DNA of 64,000 nt from Alphaproteobacteria bacterium (GCA_030424975.1 JAUHVY010000001.1:1237093-1301092); one strand, 5' to 3'. Counted from the first letter of the stretch, positions 26,497-34,640 are shown. A program made the numbers and translations. The notes: generated by a model not told the origin, from the letters alone.

Positions 26497-26862
26497 ATGG
26501 CACATATATTATTGGCAGAAGACGATGAATCGATGCTCAATTTCCTGGTGATCGCACTTGAGCGCGCCGGCCATAATGTCGTGTCCACGCGAAACGGCAT
26601 GGACGCCCTTAACCTCCTCAGTGAGAATCAGGGGTTTGAATTGCTCCTCACCGATATTGTCATGCCCGGCCTTGACGGGATTGAGCTTGCGAACAAGGCA
26701 ACCGATCTTTGCCCGAACCTAAAGGTGATGTTTATCACCGGTTTTGCGGCGATGGCAATGAAAAGCCAGAAACAAGAGGAAGGCCCGAAGCCGCAAGTCC
26801 TCTCAAAACCCTTTCACCTCAACGATCTTGTGGTGCAGGTCGAAGCCCTCCTCTCCGCTTAA
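26497..26862 (+). CDS. cpdR: CpdR-type single-domain response regulator
   Basis: Receiver-only response regulator. In alphaproteobacteria CpdR acts as a phosphorylation-controlled adaptor for ClpXP and thereby controls CtrA turnover. The sequence starts ILLAEDDESML (acidic pocket), has the phospho-acceptor Asp in LLLTDIVMPGLDGIELA, then VMFITGFAAMA (Thr/Ala switch) and VLSKPFHLNDLV (Lys). The 121-residue length and the GFAAMA...LSKPFHL signature match CpdR rather than a generic receiver. Just upstream, ATAA-N7-TTAA at 26470-26484 is a near but imperfect match to a CtrA box. Confidence 0.9.
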   Translation: MAHILLAEDDESMLNFLVIALERAGHNVVSTRNGMDALNLLSENQGFELLLTDIVMPGLDGIELANKATDLCPNLKVMFITGFAAMAMKSQKQEEGPKPQVLSKPFHLNDLVVQVEALLSA

Positions 26863-26947
26863 CATTAATTTTTATCGTTTTTATGCATTTGGGGCTTGAT
26901 ATTTTTGCGGCAAGTGCGTAATTCTATGCCTTCTACACGTAAAGTGT

Positions 26948-27022
26948 GGGCGGTTAGCTCAGGGGTAGAGCACTTGCTCGACACGCAAGGGGTCACTGGT
27001 TCAATCCCAGTACCGCCCACCA
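26948..27022 (+). tRNA. tRNA-Val (GAC)
   Basis: A 75-base cloverleaf with encoded CCA. The acceptor stem is GGGCGGT/ACCGCCC, the D arm GCTC...GAGC, the anticodon stem CTTGC/GCAAG with loop TCGACAC (anticodon GAC), and the T arm ACTGG-TTCAATC-CCAGT. Position 33 is C rather than the near-universal T. This gene marks the left edge of the AT-rich island. Confidence 0.93.
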
Positions 27023-27054
27023 TTTCACTATTTACCCCCTTCAACTCCTCTAAA

Positions 27055-27090
27055 AGCAAGAATGGCTGCGAGAAAGCGGCGGTTCTAAAA
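27055..27090 (+). repeat. 36-bp direct repeat, left copy
   Basis: AGCAAGAATGG, then CTGCGAGAAAGCGGCGGTTC and TAAAA. It matches 31482-31517 in 35 of 36 bases (C/A difference at 27066/31493). It lies 32 bases after tRNA-Val. Confidence 0.85.
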
Positions 27091-27188
27091 GTATTCTCAA
27101 AGCTCTCTATCGGGCGACCACAATTTTTGATCTTTTCATCCATAATCAGCTTCTCTTCCTGCTGGCTCCTGATCTTTCATCGTAAGTA

Positions 27189-27263
27189 TCAATCAAAATC
27201 GTTCATCCACGTCTCAAGTAATACAACCATCCCATTATAATCTGTATTATTTTCTTCACTCAT
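27189..27263 (-). CDS. Very short open frame with strong ribosome-binding site
   Basis: A 24-codon frame (MSEENNTDYNGMVVLLETW...) beginning 14 bases after the stop of the membrane-protein gene. It is preceded by AGAGAGGGGTGATAT, an excellent ribosome-binding site. The quality of that site suggests a true gene start whose body has been lost to an early stop. A longer frame continues in phase after two stops towards the tRNA. Confidence 0.3.
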   Translation of the reverse strand: MSEENNTDYNGMVVLLETWMNDFD

Positions 27264-27276
27264 ATATCACCCCTCT

Positions 27277-28035
27277 CTAAGATAAATTTTTCCACCTGAC
27301 CTCTCGAATTTTTTCTGTAGCAAAAAACAAACACACTTGGCCAAAAATCAGATATGCAACAAAAACAATTTTAAATATCTCATGGGTTACATCATCGCTA
27401 AAGGCGCTCGTAAACAAAAGACTGGCCAGATACATAAAAATGAAAACCAAACTTAAAAATCTATTTAAATCCCCTGCTGTCGAAAACTTAACTTGCAAAA
27501 ATTTGTAAGATTCTTTGTGAAATAAAACATCAAAAAGACGCTTAATATTTTGTCTCGCAAACGCAAATAATGAAACCGTACATATCATCATAAAAAAGAA
27601 CGCAGACAGCACAATTTGAGGCACTGCAAGATCCACCAGCGCAATACGACTGCTGCTTTTCAAAACCCAAAGACACCAAACCCATATGGCTCTGTCGGCT
27701 TCACTCATATGCATTTTATCGATGTAACCATGATCCAAAAGAAATAATGTGGCAATAAACGGAAATGACATCAAGATTGTCATCTTCACATTCATCATTA
27801 AAAATTCGGGGATCATGGCCTTGGCCTGCGCGGCCTCATCACCTTTTTTGGAGACGCGTTCGATCGACGTATCAATCATTGATCTTACAAATAAAATACT
27901 TATGGCTGTAAACGCAAAAACCCAAAGCCAGAAATAACCATACATGAATGCGGGGATATAGAGAAAGCCAAAGATGACTGTCAGGACAGAAATTATAAAT
28001 GAATTAAGAAAAAATAGACGAATGGCATACAGCAT
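27277..28035 (-). CDS. Multi-pass membrane protein of unknown function
   Basis: A 252-residue protein with about six hydrophobic helices: around residues 10-30, 35-50, 85-105, 135-160, 195-215 and 220-240. No catalytic motif or family is recognised. There is a charged cytoplasmic-type loop at 55-75 (ERVSKKGDEAAQAK). AT-rich codon use fits the surrounding island. A very short frame with a strong ribosome-binding site follows it. Confidence 0.55.
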   Translation of the reverse strand: MLYAIRLFFLNSFIISVLTVIFGFLYIPAFMYGYFWLWVFAFTAISILFVRSMIDTSIERVSKKGDEAAQAKAMIPEFLMMNVKMTILMSFPFIATLFLLDHGYIDKMHMSEADRAIWVWCLWVLKSSSRIALVDLAVPQIVLSAFFFMMICTVSLFAFARQNIKRLFDVLFHKESYKFLQVKFSTAGDLNRFLSLVFIFMYLASLLFTSAFSDDVTHEIFKIVFVAYLIFGQVCLFFATEKIREVRWKNLS

Positions 28036-28439
28036 AAATTTCTCCTAGCTCAGAATAATGGAAGCATATCTTTTGGCTGCTTGTAAATCCCTACATTCCA
28101 ATTCTTATGTATGAATAGATTTATTCAATCATTTTATTAAACTTATGCAGACAGCTTTCAGTTACATGTATTTCGCTCCTGTTCGTTTGTGCATTCGACA
28201 GAATCAACATTATCATCGCGTGCATAGGCGTACGGGCGAAGCCCATCTTGCTAGAGGGATGAAACGGGAGAGCGCAGCATCTCCCTTTCCAAGCGTATTG
28301 TATTACAATACACAGCTTGCGGACGGGGTTAACAACGTTTGATTAAAATAATTGTACTTAAAATATTCTTATGTACGATGGGCTGTTATTATAAAAATAA
28401 CGTCGGCTAACGACCTAAAGCAGACAATAAGCAATATAT
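28036..28439. other. Gene-free spacer upstream of the DUF4262 gene
   Basis: About 400 bases between the membrane-protein gene and the DUF4262 gene. Apart from the left arm of the long inverted repeat (28253-28321) no gene is supported. A 31-codon frame (TTG 28352 to stop 28445-28447) runs into the DUF4262 start, but its length is within chance for AT-rich DNA. Confidence 0.5.
28253..28321 (+). repeat. Inverted repeat, left arm (flanks DUF4262 gene)
   Basis: Begins AGAGGGATGAAACGGGAGAG and ends CACAGCTTGCG. It matches the reverse complement of 28977-29064; the first 43 bases differ at only three positions. It contains its own small hairpin GGGAGA...TCTCCC. Confidence 0.85.
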
Positions 28440-28895
28440 ATGTTTAAACTATTTAAAAAGCAAAACCTGATTAAATCTAATCTTAAATCTTATGGATGGC
28501 ATTGTTGTAATGCATTCGATCCTGAGGGGATTAACTCGAATTTTAGTTATTCTATTGGATTTGAAAGCACGTTTAATCACCCAGAAATTATTATTTTCGG
28601 TTTAGAGGCTGATGTGTCCCATCAAATTCTTAGTGATCTCGCTATTGATATACAAAATGGTGTGACATTTGAAATCGATGCAAAATTGAAAAATGTGATT
28701 GGTGGGGACTACGAAGTGATGTTTAAGGAAGTTAAGGCTGAACATTTCAGTAATTATTTAGGACAGGCGGTTGACCATTACAACAAACCCTTTAGAGCTT
28801 GGGCTCTTCTGTGGCCAGATAAAAACAACACGCTTCCTATTGAAGATAATTGCCTTATAGATGATCAAAATGAAGCACTCAAAATTATTAAATAA
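28440..28895 (+). CDS. DUF4262 domain protein
   Basis: A 151-residue protein matching the DUF4262 pattern: GWHCCNAF near the start, FSYSIGFESTFNHPEIIIFGLE, the helical ADVSHQILSDLAIDIQNG, then YEVMFKEV and the family motif WALLWPDKNN near the C-terminus. No signal peptide; presumably cytoplasmic. Biochemical role is unknown; small DUF proteins of this kind often sit in accessory islands with toxin-immunity genes. It is bracketed by a long inverted repeat, which suggests it can move as a cassette. Confidence 0.8.
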   Translation: MFKLFKKQNLIKSNLKSYGWHCCNAFDPEGINSNFSYSIGFESTFNHPEIIIFGLEADVSHQILSDLAIDIQNGVTFEIDAKLKNVIGGDYEVMFKEVKAEHFSNYLGQAVDHYNKPFRAWALLWPDKNNTLPIEDNCLIDDQNEALKIIK

Positions 28896-28976
28896 TAGAT
28901 ATAATTCTAGGTATGTATAAAACAGCATGTCCGCTTATGGCAGCAAGCAGAATCAAAAAACATAGTTTCTACTGAA

Positions 28977-29064
28977 CGCAAGCTGTGTGTTGTACTACAA
29001 ATCTTCGATTTTTCGTCAACACGCTTGGCAAGGGAGACGCTGCGCTCTCCCGTTTCATCCCTCT
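28977..29064 (-). repeat. Inverted repeat, right arm (flanks DUF4262 gene)
   Basis: Reverse-complement partner of 28253-28321. It differs by an insertion of about 18 bases in the middle (around CTTCGATTTTTCGTC). The outer part is CCCGTTTCATCCCTCT. Confidence 0.85.
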
Positions 29065-29236
29065 GGCCTGATGGTGTGATACGGGAACCAATCCGTTCCA
29101 AACTTTCACCCCATCAAAACGCAAAGCAAAGACCATTTAATCTTCCATCTGCTAAGAACATAATTTCGCGTAGTTATAAATTAATGAATTAAAAATTTTA
29201 TGGTTGTATAGTGTTCATTCAAAATAAGGTTTCTTC

Positions 29237-30742
29237 ATGCCATCAAAAACCAATCAGTATAAAAAAGTATTCTTTTTCATAGCTATTCTTTTTGGCGGTA
29301 CTTTTTTTTATGCTCAAGCCAAAAACTCGATATCCAATAAAACTGGCATTGTTTACCAAGGCGAAAAGTATTCTATCGCGGGTGAGGATACACAAGGATT
29401 TTGCCAACTCATTAATAATCAGCCTTGTAAGAAACATCCCGAACGGGAACTCACTGAATTTGAACTAACGCTTTGCGAAATTAATCAGAATTGCACAGCG
29501 AGCAAAAAAGCATTGCACGCGGTACTTTCAGGTTCTGTCGATTTGGCCAGCGTAGAATCAAAAGATGTGACCCTTGATATGGACGTTAAGGCGCTCATGC
29601 ATCTGACGACGGATCAAAAAATGCTCTTGGTTTCCAGAAAAGATTTCCCGTATGAAGACGGGCTTCAAGTCGTCAAAACCGTGCATGACTTTATTAGCTC
29701 AATCAGGAATAATAAAAACTCGTTTAAAAAGGGGAAAGCCCTGAAAATAGCGCCGGTCTATGGCGGGAGTGATGTGCTTGAACGCTATATCAAATTTGAT
29801 AAGGGGTATGTCCTGCATTCGGGATTGGTAGCGTATTACTTGCCGCGCCTTGAAACCCCCTTAACAATTACAAACGACACTGAAGATTGTGATCCAGATT
29901 ATTGCACCTATGCCTCTTATGTATCTGATGTGCCGAAGGAAGATTATCGTGAGGCAAATCGCATTGCTAAAATGGGAAAAGGCCTCATCCCTTATCTGAA
30001 AGAGGCCATAAAAAGTGATAATGATTTTTTGGTGATGAAGGCCGCCCACGTAATGGGGAGAATATGGCCACGCGAACCCGATCTTTTAACAGCGCCTCTT
30101 CTTGAACTTTTAGACCACCCTAATGACGAAGTAAAAGAGCAAGCCATTTATGCGCTATCCGCACAAAAGCCGCTGCACTCTGAAACCATAGACCGACTAA
30201 TTCAATTGGCAGAAAGCAATCCTATAGAAAGGGAAAGTTTTTCTGACGGAAGTCACAGCATGTCGCAAGAAGTGACCATTCTCAGACAAATGCCGAATAG
30301 TGAGTTTGCAGCATATCGTCTGGCAATCATAGACCAAGAGCGTGTTTTGCCCGCCTTATATAAACTTGCAAGTACTGAAGATCAAAAAAAGCAAACTATT
30401 GGAATTAATGCTATCGGGCAATATCTTAAACGAGAAGTGTATAAAATAACGACGGATATGCCCATTAACGAACGGAGTGATGCAAGAGAAAATGGTTATA
30501 ATTTTTCGCAAAGCGCAAGGGACGCGTTGCGGTTTCTTAAAGAAAATCAGACGCATTTTACAGAGGAGAATAAAAAGAATGTAGAGAGGATTTTGACTTA
30601 CCATCCGATTTCCGATGCTAACATCACTAAGATTCCGATACATTCCCCCTCAACGGCTAAAAATATTGATGCAAAGTCTCGAAAACAAGAAGTATATGAC
30701 TTGCTTTATACATTCAATTTGAATTACAAGACGTGGGAATAA
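29237..30742 (+). CDS. Secreted protein with HEAT-like repeats
   Basis: A 501-residue protein with an N-terminal signal peptide (VFFFIAILFGGTFFYAQA) and two Cys-rich pairs (FCQLI...PCKKH, LCEINQNC) that may form disulfides after export. From about residue 235 there are alpha-solenoid units such as GLIPYLKEAIKSDNDFLVM and LLELLDHPNDEVKEQAIYAL, typical of HEAT repeats. No catalytic motif is seen. AAGG lies upstream of the ATG. Function unknown; a periplasmic scaffold is one possibility. Confidence 0.6.
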   Translation: MPSKTNQYKKVFFFIAILFGGTFFYAQAKNSISNKTGIVYQGEKYSIAGEDTQGFCQLINNQPCKKHPERELTEFELTLCEINQNCTASKKALHAVLSGSVDLASVESKDVTLDMDVKALMHLTTDQKMLLVSRKDFPYEDGLQVVKTVHDFISSIRNNKNSFKKGKALKIAPVYGGSDVLERYIKFDKGYVLHSGLVAYYLPRLETPLTITNDTEDCDPDYCTYASYVSDVPKEDYREANRIAKMGKGLIPYLKEAIKSDNDFLVMKAAHVMGRIWPREPDLLTAPLLELLDHPNDEVKEQAIYALSAQKPLHSETIDRLIQLAESNPIERESFSDGSHSMSQEVTILRQMPNSEFAAYRLAIIDQERVLPALYKLASTEDQKKQTIGINAIGQYLKREVYKITTDMPINERSDARENGYNFSQSARDALRFLKENQTHFTEENKKNVERILTYHPISDANITKIPIHSPSTAKNIDAKSRKQEVYDLLYTFNLNYKTWE

Positions 30743-30899
30743 CATTATTTCACGAATTGAAAACCTGTTCCCATCGCTCTAACATCTCAAATAAGCGGTT
30801 CGAGGTGCCTCCTGATACCTGCCTCAATTTATCTTTCTCACCCCCCTCTTTAAATGCTAAATTCTTCTGCAAAGATAAAAGAACAAGGATGATATTCTT

Positions 30900-31451
30900 A
30901 TGAAACGCCACCTACTCTTCTTCTGTGTGGTTTTGGGCACCCTAAACATACACGCTGCTTTCGCCGCTTCGTCAGGAAATTCTGACATCAGCCCGGAAAA
31001 AGCAAAGGAAATTTTTACGTTCCCGATACTCGGTGCATCCATGAGTATGAGCATGGGCGAAATAAAAACCATACTGGAAGGACAAGGCTTCACCGTGCAG
31101 TGCGGATATTCCGATTGTAATATTCGCGCCGGCAATATTCTGTATTCCTTTTCTTATCGCCAAGCACGCTACGACCGAACACCGCTCGATGCATCTCGTT
31201 CACCCGAGAATATATCCTACAGAGTAAGCGGTGATGATCCCGAAAAATGTAAGGATGTTATAAAAGCTATCGCACAATTTTGTACGGAAGGAGCAGATAA
31301 ATTCCCCTGCCAACAAAAAGGGAACACCGTCATGATGGGTGTTCACCCCCGCATGATGAGCAGCGACGGTTGGAAATATACTATGAATTTAAAAAAAGAT
31401 CCGTCAATCCAATGTAATATCAGCGTAAACCGCCAAAAAATGAAGAAATAA
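30900..31451 (+). CDS. Small secreted cysteine-containing protein
   Basis: A 183-residue protein with a clear signal peptide (HLLFFCVVLGTLNIHAAFA). The mature part has several Cys residues (QCGYSDC, KCKD, FCTE, PCQQ, QCNI) that could form disulfides in the periplasm. No family is recognised. An A/G-rich stretch (AGAACAAGG) lies 9-17 bases before the ATG. The preceding and following intergenic stretches (about 157 and 199 bases) hold only short frames and a direct repeat. Confidence 0.6.
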   Translation: MKRHLLFFCVVLGTLNIHAAFAASSGNSDISPEKAKEIFTFPILGASMSMSMGEIKTILEGQGFTVQCGYSDCNIRAGNILYSFSYRQARYDRTPLDASRSPENISYRVSGDDPEKCKDVIKAIAQFCTEGADKFPCQQKGNTVMMGVHPRMMSSDGWKYTMNLKKDPSIQCNISVNRQKMKK

Positions 31452-31481
31452 GCGTTAAAAAATTATAGCCCACCGGCTCGT

Positions 31482-31517
31482 AGCAAGAATGGATGCGAGA
31501 AAGCGGCGGTTCTAAAA
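31482..31517 (+). repeat. 36-bp direct repeat, right copy
   Basis: Second copy of the repeat at 27055-27090 with one mismatch. It is preceded by GCCCACC (31468-31474), the same seven bases that end the tRNA-Val acceptor region, so it may represent a degraded attachment-site copy. Confidence 0.8.
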
Positions 31518-31540
31518 TCACAAAAAGGAAAACCCGCTAA

Positions 31541-31681
31541 ATATCTTACAAGGCATCCCCCCAAGAAAGAAAGTGTACAGAATATTACTCAGACACAACC
31601 TTGCCTACATATGATGGTGGTGGTACAGATTTTAGAAGGTGTTTAGAAAGATGTATAGGGACAAGTGGATGTGCGTTATAA
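31541..31681 (+). pseudogene. Start-less protein tail overlapping the next small gene
   Basis: Open from just after an in-frame stop, with no usable start codon. It encodes about 46 residues that read like a protein C-terminus (YYSDTTLPTYDGGGTD, then FRRCLERC, four Cys in all). Its stop lies 31 bases inside the following gene. This is the layout expected if a toxin C-terminus remained next to its immunity gene, but no toxin family is recognised, and chance cannot be excluded. Confidence 0.3.
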
Positions 31682-31890
31682 AAAACAATGATGTTGCTCA
31701 ATATATTAGCAATGTTTTGAATAGCTGTAATGCAGATTTAGACAAATCTGTAGCATATGTTCAGGAGCATTGCACAGAAGAAGAGTTTATAGCTTATCGA
31801 CGCTTGATAGGTAAGATTATGGGTGAAGTAGTAATAGAGGGACTTATGCCTTTATACAAGCAACATCCGGAAATTGATCCTGATAATTAG
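31651..31890 (+). CDS. Small acidic protein, immunity-like context
   Basis: A 79-residue protein (MYRDKWMCVIKNNDVAQYI...) that is acidic, helical and without signal peptide. ATG 31651 has AGAAGG upstream; an in-frame GTG at 31639 would add four residues. No family is recognised. It precedes the DUF4279 gene by 34 bases on the same strand and begins within a start-less upstream frame, which fits an immunity-gene position. Confidence 0.5.
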   Translation: MYRDKWMCVIKNNDVAQYISNVLNSCNADLDKSVAYVQEHCTEEEFIAYRRLIGKIMGEVVIEGLMPLYKQHPEIDPDN

Positions 31891-31924
31891 TACGGCAGGC
31901 ATACCAGCAGGGGGTTAATTGTTT

Positions 31925-32311
31925 ATGACTGAAAAACATACATATACGGTCGAGTTAAGATTCTTTGGAGACCATCTAAATCCCAATGAAGTCACTCAAT
32001 ATTTAAAACTTAATCCGTTGATACAAAATAAAAAAAATAATTCGCTCCCATGTTGGGGATACAATGGTTTGGGCGCGAAAGATTATAAAGATGAGTGGTT
32101 ATCATTAGAAGAAGGTTTATTTTTTCTTTGTAGAAATTTAGAGCCCATTAAAGGTAAAATCATAAAACTCTCTTCTAAGTTCTCTAGTGTGTGGTGGTGT
32201 GGACATTTTCAGAGTGGTTTTGATGGAGGGCCTACTTTATCCCCAGAATTACTTAAAGAGTTGTCCGATTTTAATGTCCCTCTTTTCATAGATAACTATT
32301 TTTCTTCTTAA
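31925..32311 (+). CDS. DUF4279 domain protein
   Basis: A 128-residue protein matching DUF4279: the N-terminal strand YTVELRFFGDHLNPNEVTQYLKLNP, a central conserved Trp region (DEWLSLEE), and the C-terminal FQSGFDGGPTLSPELLKEL block typical of the family. ATG 31925 is chosen because AGGGGG lies about 10 bases upstream. It is cytoplasmic and of unknown biochemical role. DUF4279 proteins are frequently encoded in clusters of immunity-type genes. Confidence 0.78.
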   Translation: MTEKHTYTVELRFFGDHLNPNEVTQYLKLNPLIQNKKNNSLPCWGYNGLGAKDYKDEWLSLEEGLFFLCRNLEPIKGKIIKLSSKFSSVWWCGHFQSGFDGGPTLSPELLKELSDFNVPLFIDNYFSS

Positions 32312-32477
32312 TAGTAAGTTTTTTTAACCCACTTTGTCGGTTTTTTATGCCTGCGTTTTTCTTTTACCTCAAAGATTAACCAGCCACAACTTGCCCCCAC
32401 CAAATGATCACATTTTTTTGATTTTGCCTGTATTTTGATAGTATCTATATTCTTACAGGTGGCTTAAAAGCATAGTG

Positions 32478-33098
32478 ATGAATATCAAAAACATACTAAA
32501 ATTATTTAAAACAAAAAAAGTGTGTGCAGCCTTTGCAGAAGTTTACTTTACGAAAAAATTACGCGCTACTATTCATAGTTTACGTAAACATGATGATTTA
32601 AATGAGGAAGCCCTGGATAGGCTTATAGGCTACATTAATAAAAAAAATTCTTTAATATTTTTTTATTGTACGATTTTTACCCTACCCTTTTTCTTTGTGC
32701 AGAATAACACCTTCAGTTTAGTTTTTGTTACTATTATGAATTTAGCTCTTATTGCATCTGCACTTTACGATGTGAAAGAAGAAATCAATAAATTCGTTCC
32801 CCTATATAATTGCGGCAATTTTACGCAAGGTTCATATGATTATTGTCATGTTGGAGGAGGAATATATACGCCCAGGCAATTTATTATAAAAATAAAATTC
32901 AAGATTGACGGCTATGAACGGGTATCATCCCTACATCGAAAAAATGCCCCAACTGTTTTGAAATATGTAGAACAGGGCACTCCCACACTAGTTGTTTACG
33001 ATGCCATGAATTTTGACAAAAACTTACCTTTTATTGAACCCTATATAAGTTTATTTTATTTAAGAAAGACACTCCCCCACGAGAAGCATCATCAGTGA
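32478..33098 (+). CDS. Membrane protein of unknown function
   Basis: A 206-residue protein with a basic N-terminus and two adjacent membrane helices around residues 60-100 (SLIFFYCTIFTLPFFF and LVFVTIMNLALIASALY). A C-terminal soluble part contains a Cys/His segment (YDYCHVGGG). No family is recognised. Codon use is AT-rich like its neighbours. The ATG follows directly after a GTG. Confidence 0.55.
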   Translation: MNIKNILKLFKTKKVCAAFAEVYFTKKLRATIHSLRKHDDLNEEALDRLIGYINKKNSLIFFYCTIFTLPFFFVQNNTFSLVFVTIMNLALIASALYDVKEEINKFVPLYNCGNFTQGSYDYCHVGGGIYTPRQFIIKIKFKIDGYERVSSLHRKNAPTVLKYVEQGTPTLVVYDAMNFDKNLPFIEPYISLFYLRKTLPHEKHHQ

Positions 33099-33189
33099 TG
33101 AAAATACAATATTACAAGGTGGGGATTATTGTGGGGAGGGGGTAAATCAAATTCAGCAGGTAGCTAACCGTAAAGGAAAGAAAAAATGA
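33064..33189 (+). pseudogene. Start-less protein tail ending on the DUF4288 start codon
   Basis: A 41-residue open stretch without its own start that runs across the end of the previous gene in another frame. It finishes with a basic tail (NQIQQVANRKGKKK) whose TGA overlaps the DUF4288 ATG (ATGA). It could be a leftover toxin C-terminus next to an immunity gene, or chance. Confidence 0.25.
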
Positions 33190-33614
33190 AAAAATGGTAT
33201 GTGGCTACTCTTATTATGAAGATAAAAGTTGAGGATAATAATGAATTTATAGTCCATAAAAACTTATATCTAATTAATTCAAATAGTGATGAAGAAGCCT
33301 ATACCAAGAGTTTAAAACTCGGGAAAAATAACGAAACCTCCTTCCATAATTCTTCGAATAAATTAGTGTTGATTACTTTTGAAGGGGTAAACGATTTAGA
33401 AGAAGTAATTGATAGTGATATAGAAGACGGTTGTGAACTTCGTTATGATGAATATGCATATACAAGCAACGAGGAAATTTTAAAATTAATAACACCAAAA
33501 GAAAAGTTGGATGTTTTTATAAATGAAAGATTTACTGGTGAAACGGATTATGGCTCTAAAGATATTAGAGATTTAGCTTTACTGAAAAAAAATAAACTTA
33601 TGGGATTGTTTTAA
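33186..33614 (+). CDS. DUF4288 domain protein
   Basis: A 142-residue acidic protein matching DUF4288: the N-terminal WYVATLIMKIKVE strand, LYLINSNSDEEAYTKSLKLGK (the typical SEEEA helix), LVLITFEGVNDL, and a Glu/Asp-rich C-terminal half. AAAGGAAAG precedes the ATG. Function is unknown. With the DUF4262 and DUF4279 genes it makes this island a collection of small immunity-type genes. Confidence 0.75.
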   Translation: MKKWYVATLIMKIKVEDNNEFIVHKNLYLINSNSDEEAYTKSLKLGKNNETSFHNSSNKLVLITFEGVNDLEEVIDSDIEDGCELRYDEYAYTSNEEILKLITPKEKLDVFINERFTGETDYGSKDIRDLALLKKNKLMGLF

Positions 33615-33625
33615 ATTTAATCCGC

Positions 33626-33667
33626 CCCGTAGACGGACGAATAGAGCGGCGCTCCTCCGTGCGGATA
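33626..33667 (-). pseudogene. Fragment of a SCO-like gene 3' end
   Basis: 38 of 42 bases match 34654-34695, the last codons of the SCO-like gene, including 29 identical bases in a row. Translated on the minus strand it gives ERRSIRPSTG, the same tail as the intact gene. It is a leftover of a second copy, truncated at the island boundary. Confidence 0.75.
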
Positions 33668-33710
33668 CTACTTCAAAACATGTACCGCCATCACCTATCT
33701 GATGTCATTT

Positions 33711-34571
33711 TTAATCATGATGAAGTGTTGTTACATTTGGCGCCGCGTCAATGGCGTCTTGTTCCAATTGCGTATGATCTTCCGGAGTTTTTGCCACCAA
33801 CAACTTTTGCTTCAAAGCCTCTGATTGCTCTAAAATACGCTGCTCCAGCGCACTATGACCAAAATTAGGTTTAAGTTCATCATTGATGAAATCAAGGAAT
33901 GTTTGCGCAACATACTGTTCATCTTGCCCCAGACCGACTTCCTCTGAAAGAAATTCTGCGGCTTGCGTCCTCGCGCTTAACTCCTCTGAAACCCGCTGCA
34001 AATACAGAAGCTTAGCCTCCTGATCACTTAGGGTTTTCATGGCCTCGGGCGCAGTATCCAGATCAAAAACAGTTTCTATAATTTGTTTTGAACGCTCATC
34101 CAGCCCATGCGTAAAATCACTTGCCTCTGAGGCATATATGTCATCAAGGCGCGGGGTCAGCAAATTTGCAACATCCAGCGATTTTGAAGGTTTCTGATCC
34201 CCAAGGAAATCTGCACTAAATTCATGGAGCCGGTTTGCTCTTTCTACGGCGCGTGATTTAAAGGCAGATTCTTTTGACGGGATAAGATGCCCCGCCAGCG
34301 CCTGAACAATTGGGTTACTCGCATTGCCGCCCTTCGATGCAGATTGCAACGTTTTGTCTACCCCGTCATATTTCAACGTAAGCGCTCGTTTATATGCTCG
34401 TTCTAATTCAATATCAGGCTCTATCCCTGTGCTTTGAATAAAATCATTATATGAATCATTAACCAAATTGCCGTGACCGAACTTCGCTAACATCCCAAGC
34501 AGCTCTTTTTCTTTTTTCTGCGCAGGGTTGGCGGCATTAAAGGCATAAATATTGCCGGAATTATCAACCAT
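33711..34571 (-). CDS. Acidic helical protein of unknown function
   Basis: A protein of about 286 residues, predicted to be all-helical, without signal peptide, membrane segment or recognised family. ATG 34571 (MVDNSGNIYAFN) is preferred over an ATG 17 codons upstream because AAAGAAATAA precedes it. Base composition is closer to the core genome than to the island on its left. It ends about 40 bases from the SCO fragment. Confidence 0.5.
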   Translation of the reverse strand: MVDNSGNIYAFNAANPAQKKEKELLGMLAKFGHGNLVNDSYNDFIQSTGIEPDIELERAYKRALTLKYDGVDKTLQSASKGGNASNPIVQALAGHLIPSKESAFKSRAVERANRLHEFSADFLGDQKPSKSLDVANLLTPRLDDIYASEASDFTHGLDERSKQIIETVFDLDTAPEAMKTLSDQEAKLLYLQRVSEELSARTQAAEFLSEEVGLGQDEQYVAQTFLDFINDELKPNFGHSALEQRILEQSEALKQKLLVAKTPEDHTQLEQDAIDAAPNVTTLHHD

Positions 34572-34640
34572 CGTTATTTCTTTTTTATTGTTCCAGATTA
34601 ATATTCTAGCCGAAAACATCAAAAAAATACAACACTTCCA

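Noticed and set aside
26865-27143. Minus-strand frame with GTGIEPVTPCVSS across tRNA-Val
   Set aside because: This is the well-known false translation of the antisense of a tRNA gene. The upstream part is in phase with the short frame at 27189-27263, but no real gene is supported across the tRNA.
28352-28447. 31-codon frame overlapping the start of the DUF4262 gene
   Set aside because: It would support the toxin-tail idea, but a frame of this length is easily random in such AT-rich DNA.
30750-30872. Minus-strand 40-codon frame (ends LERWEQVFNS)
   Set aside because: It reads like a protein tail and could be another remnant in the island, but it has only a TTG start, no ribosome-binding site and no recognised family.
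27023-33700. Integrase, transposase or CRISPR array within the island
   Set aside because: No recombinase motif and no regularly spaced repeats were found. Mobility is suggested only by the direct and inverted repeats.
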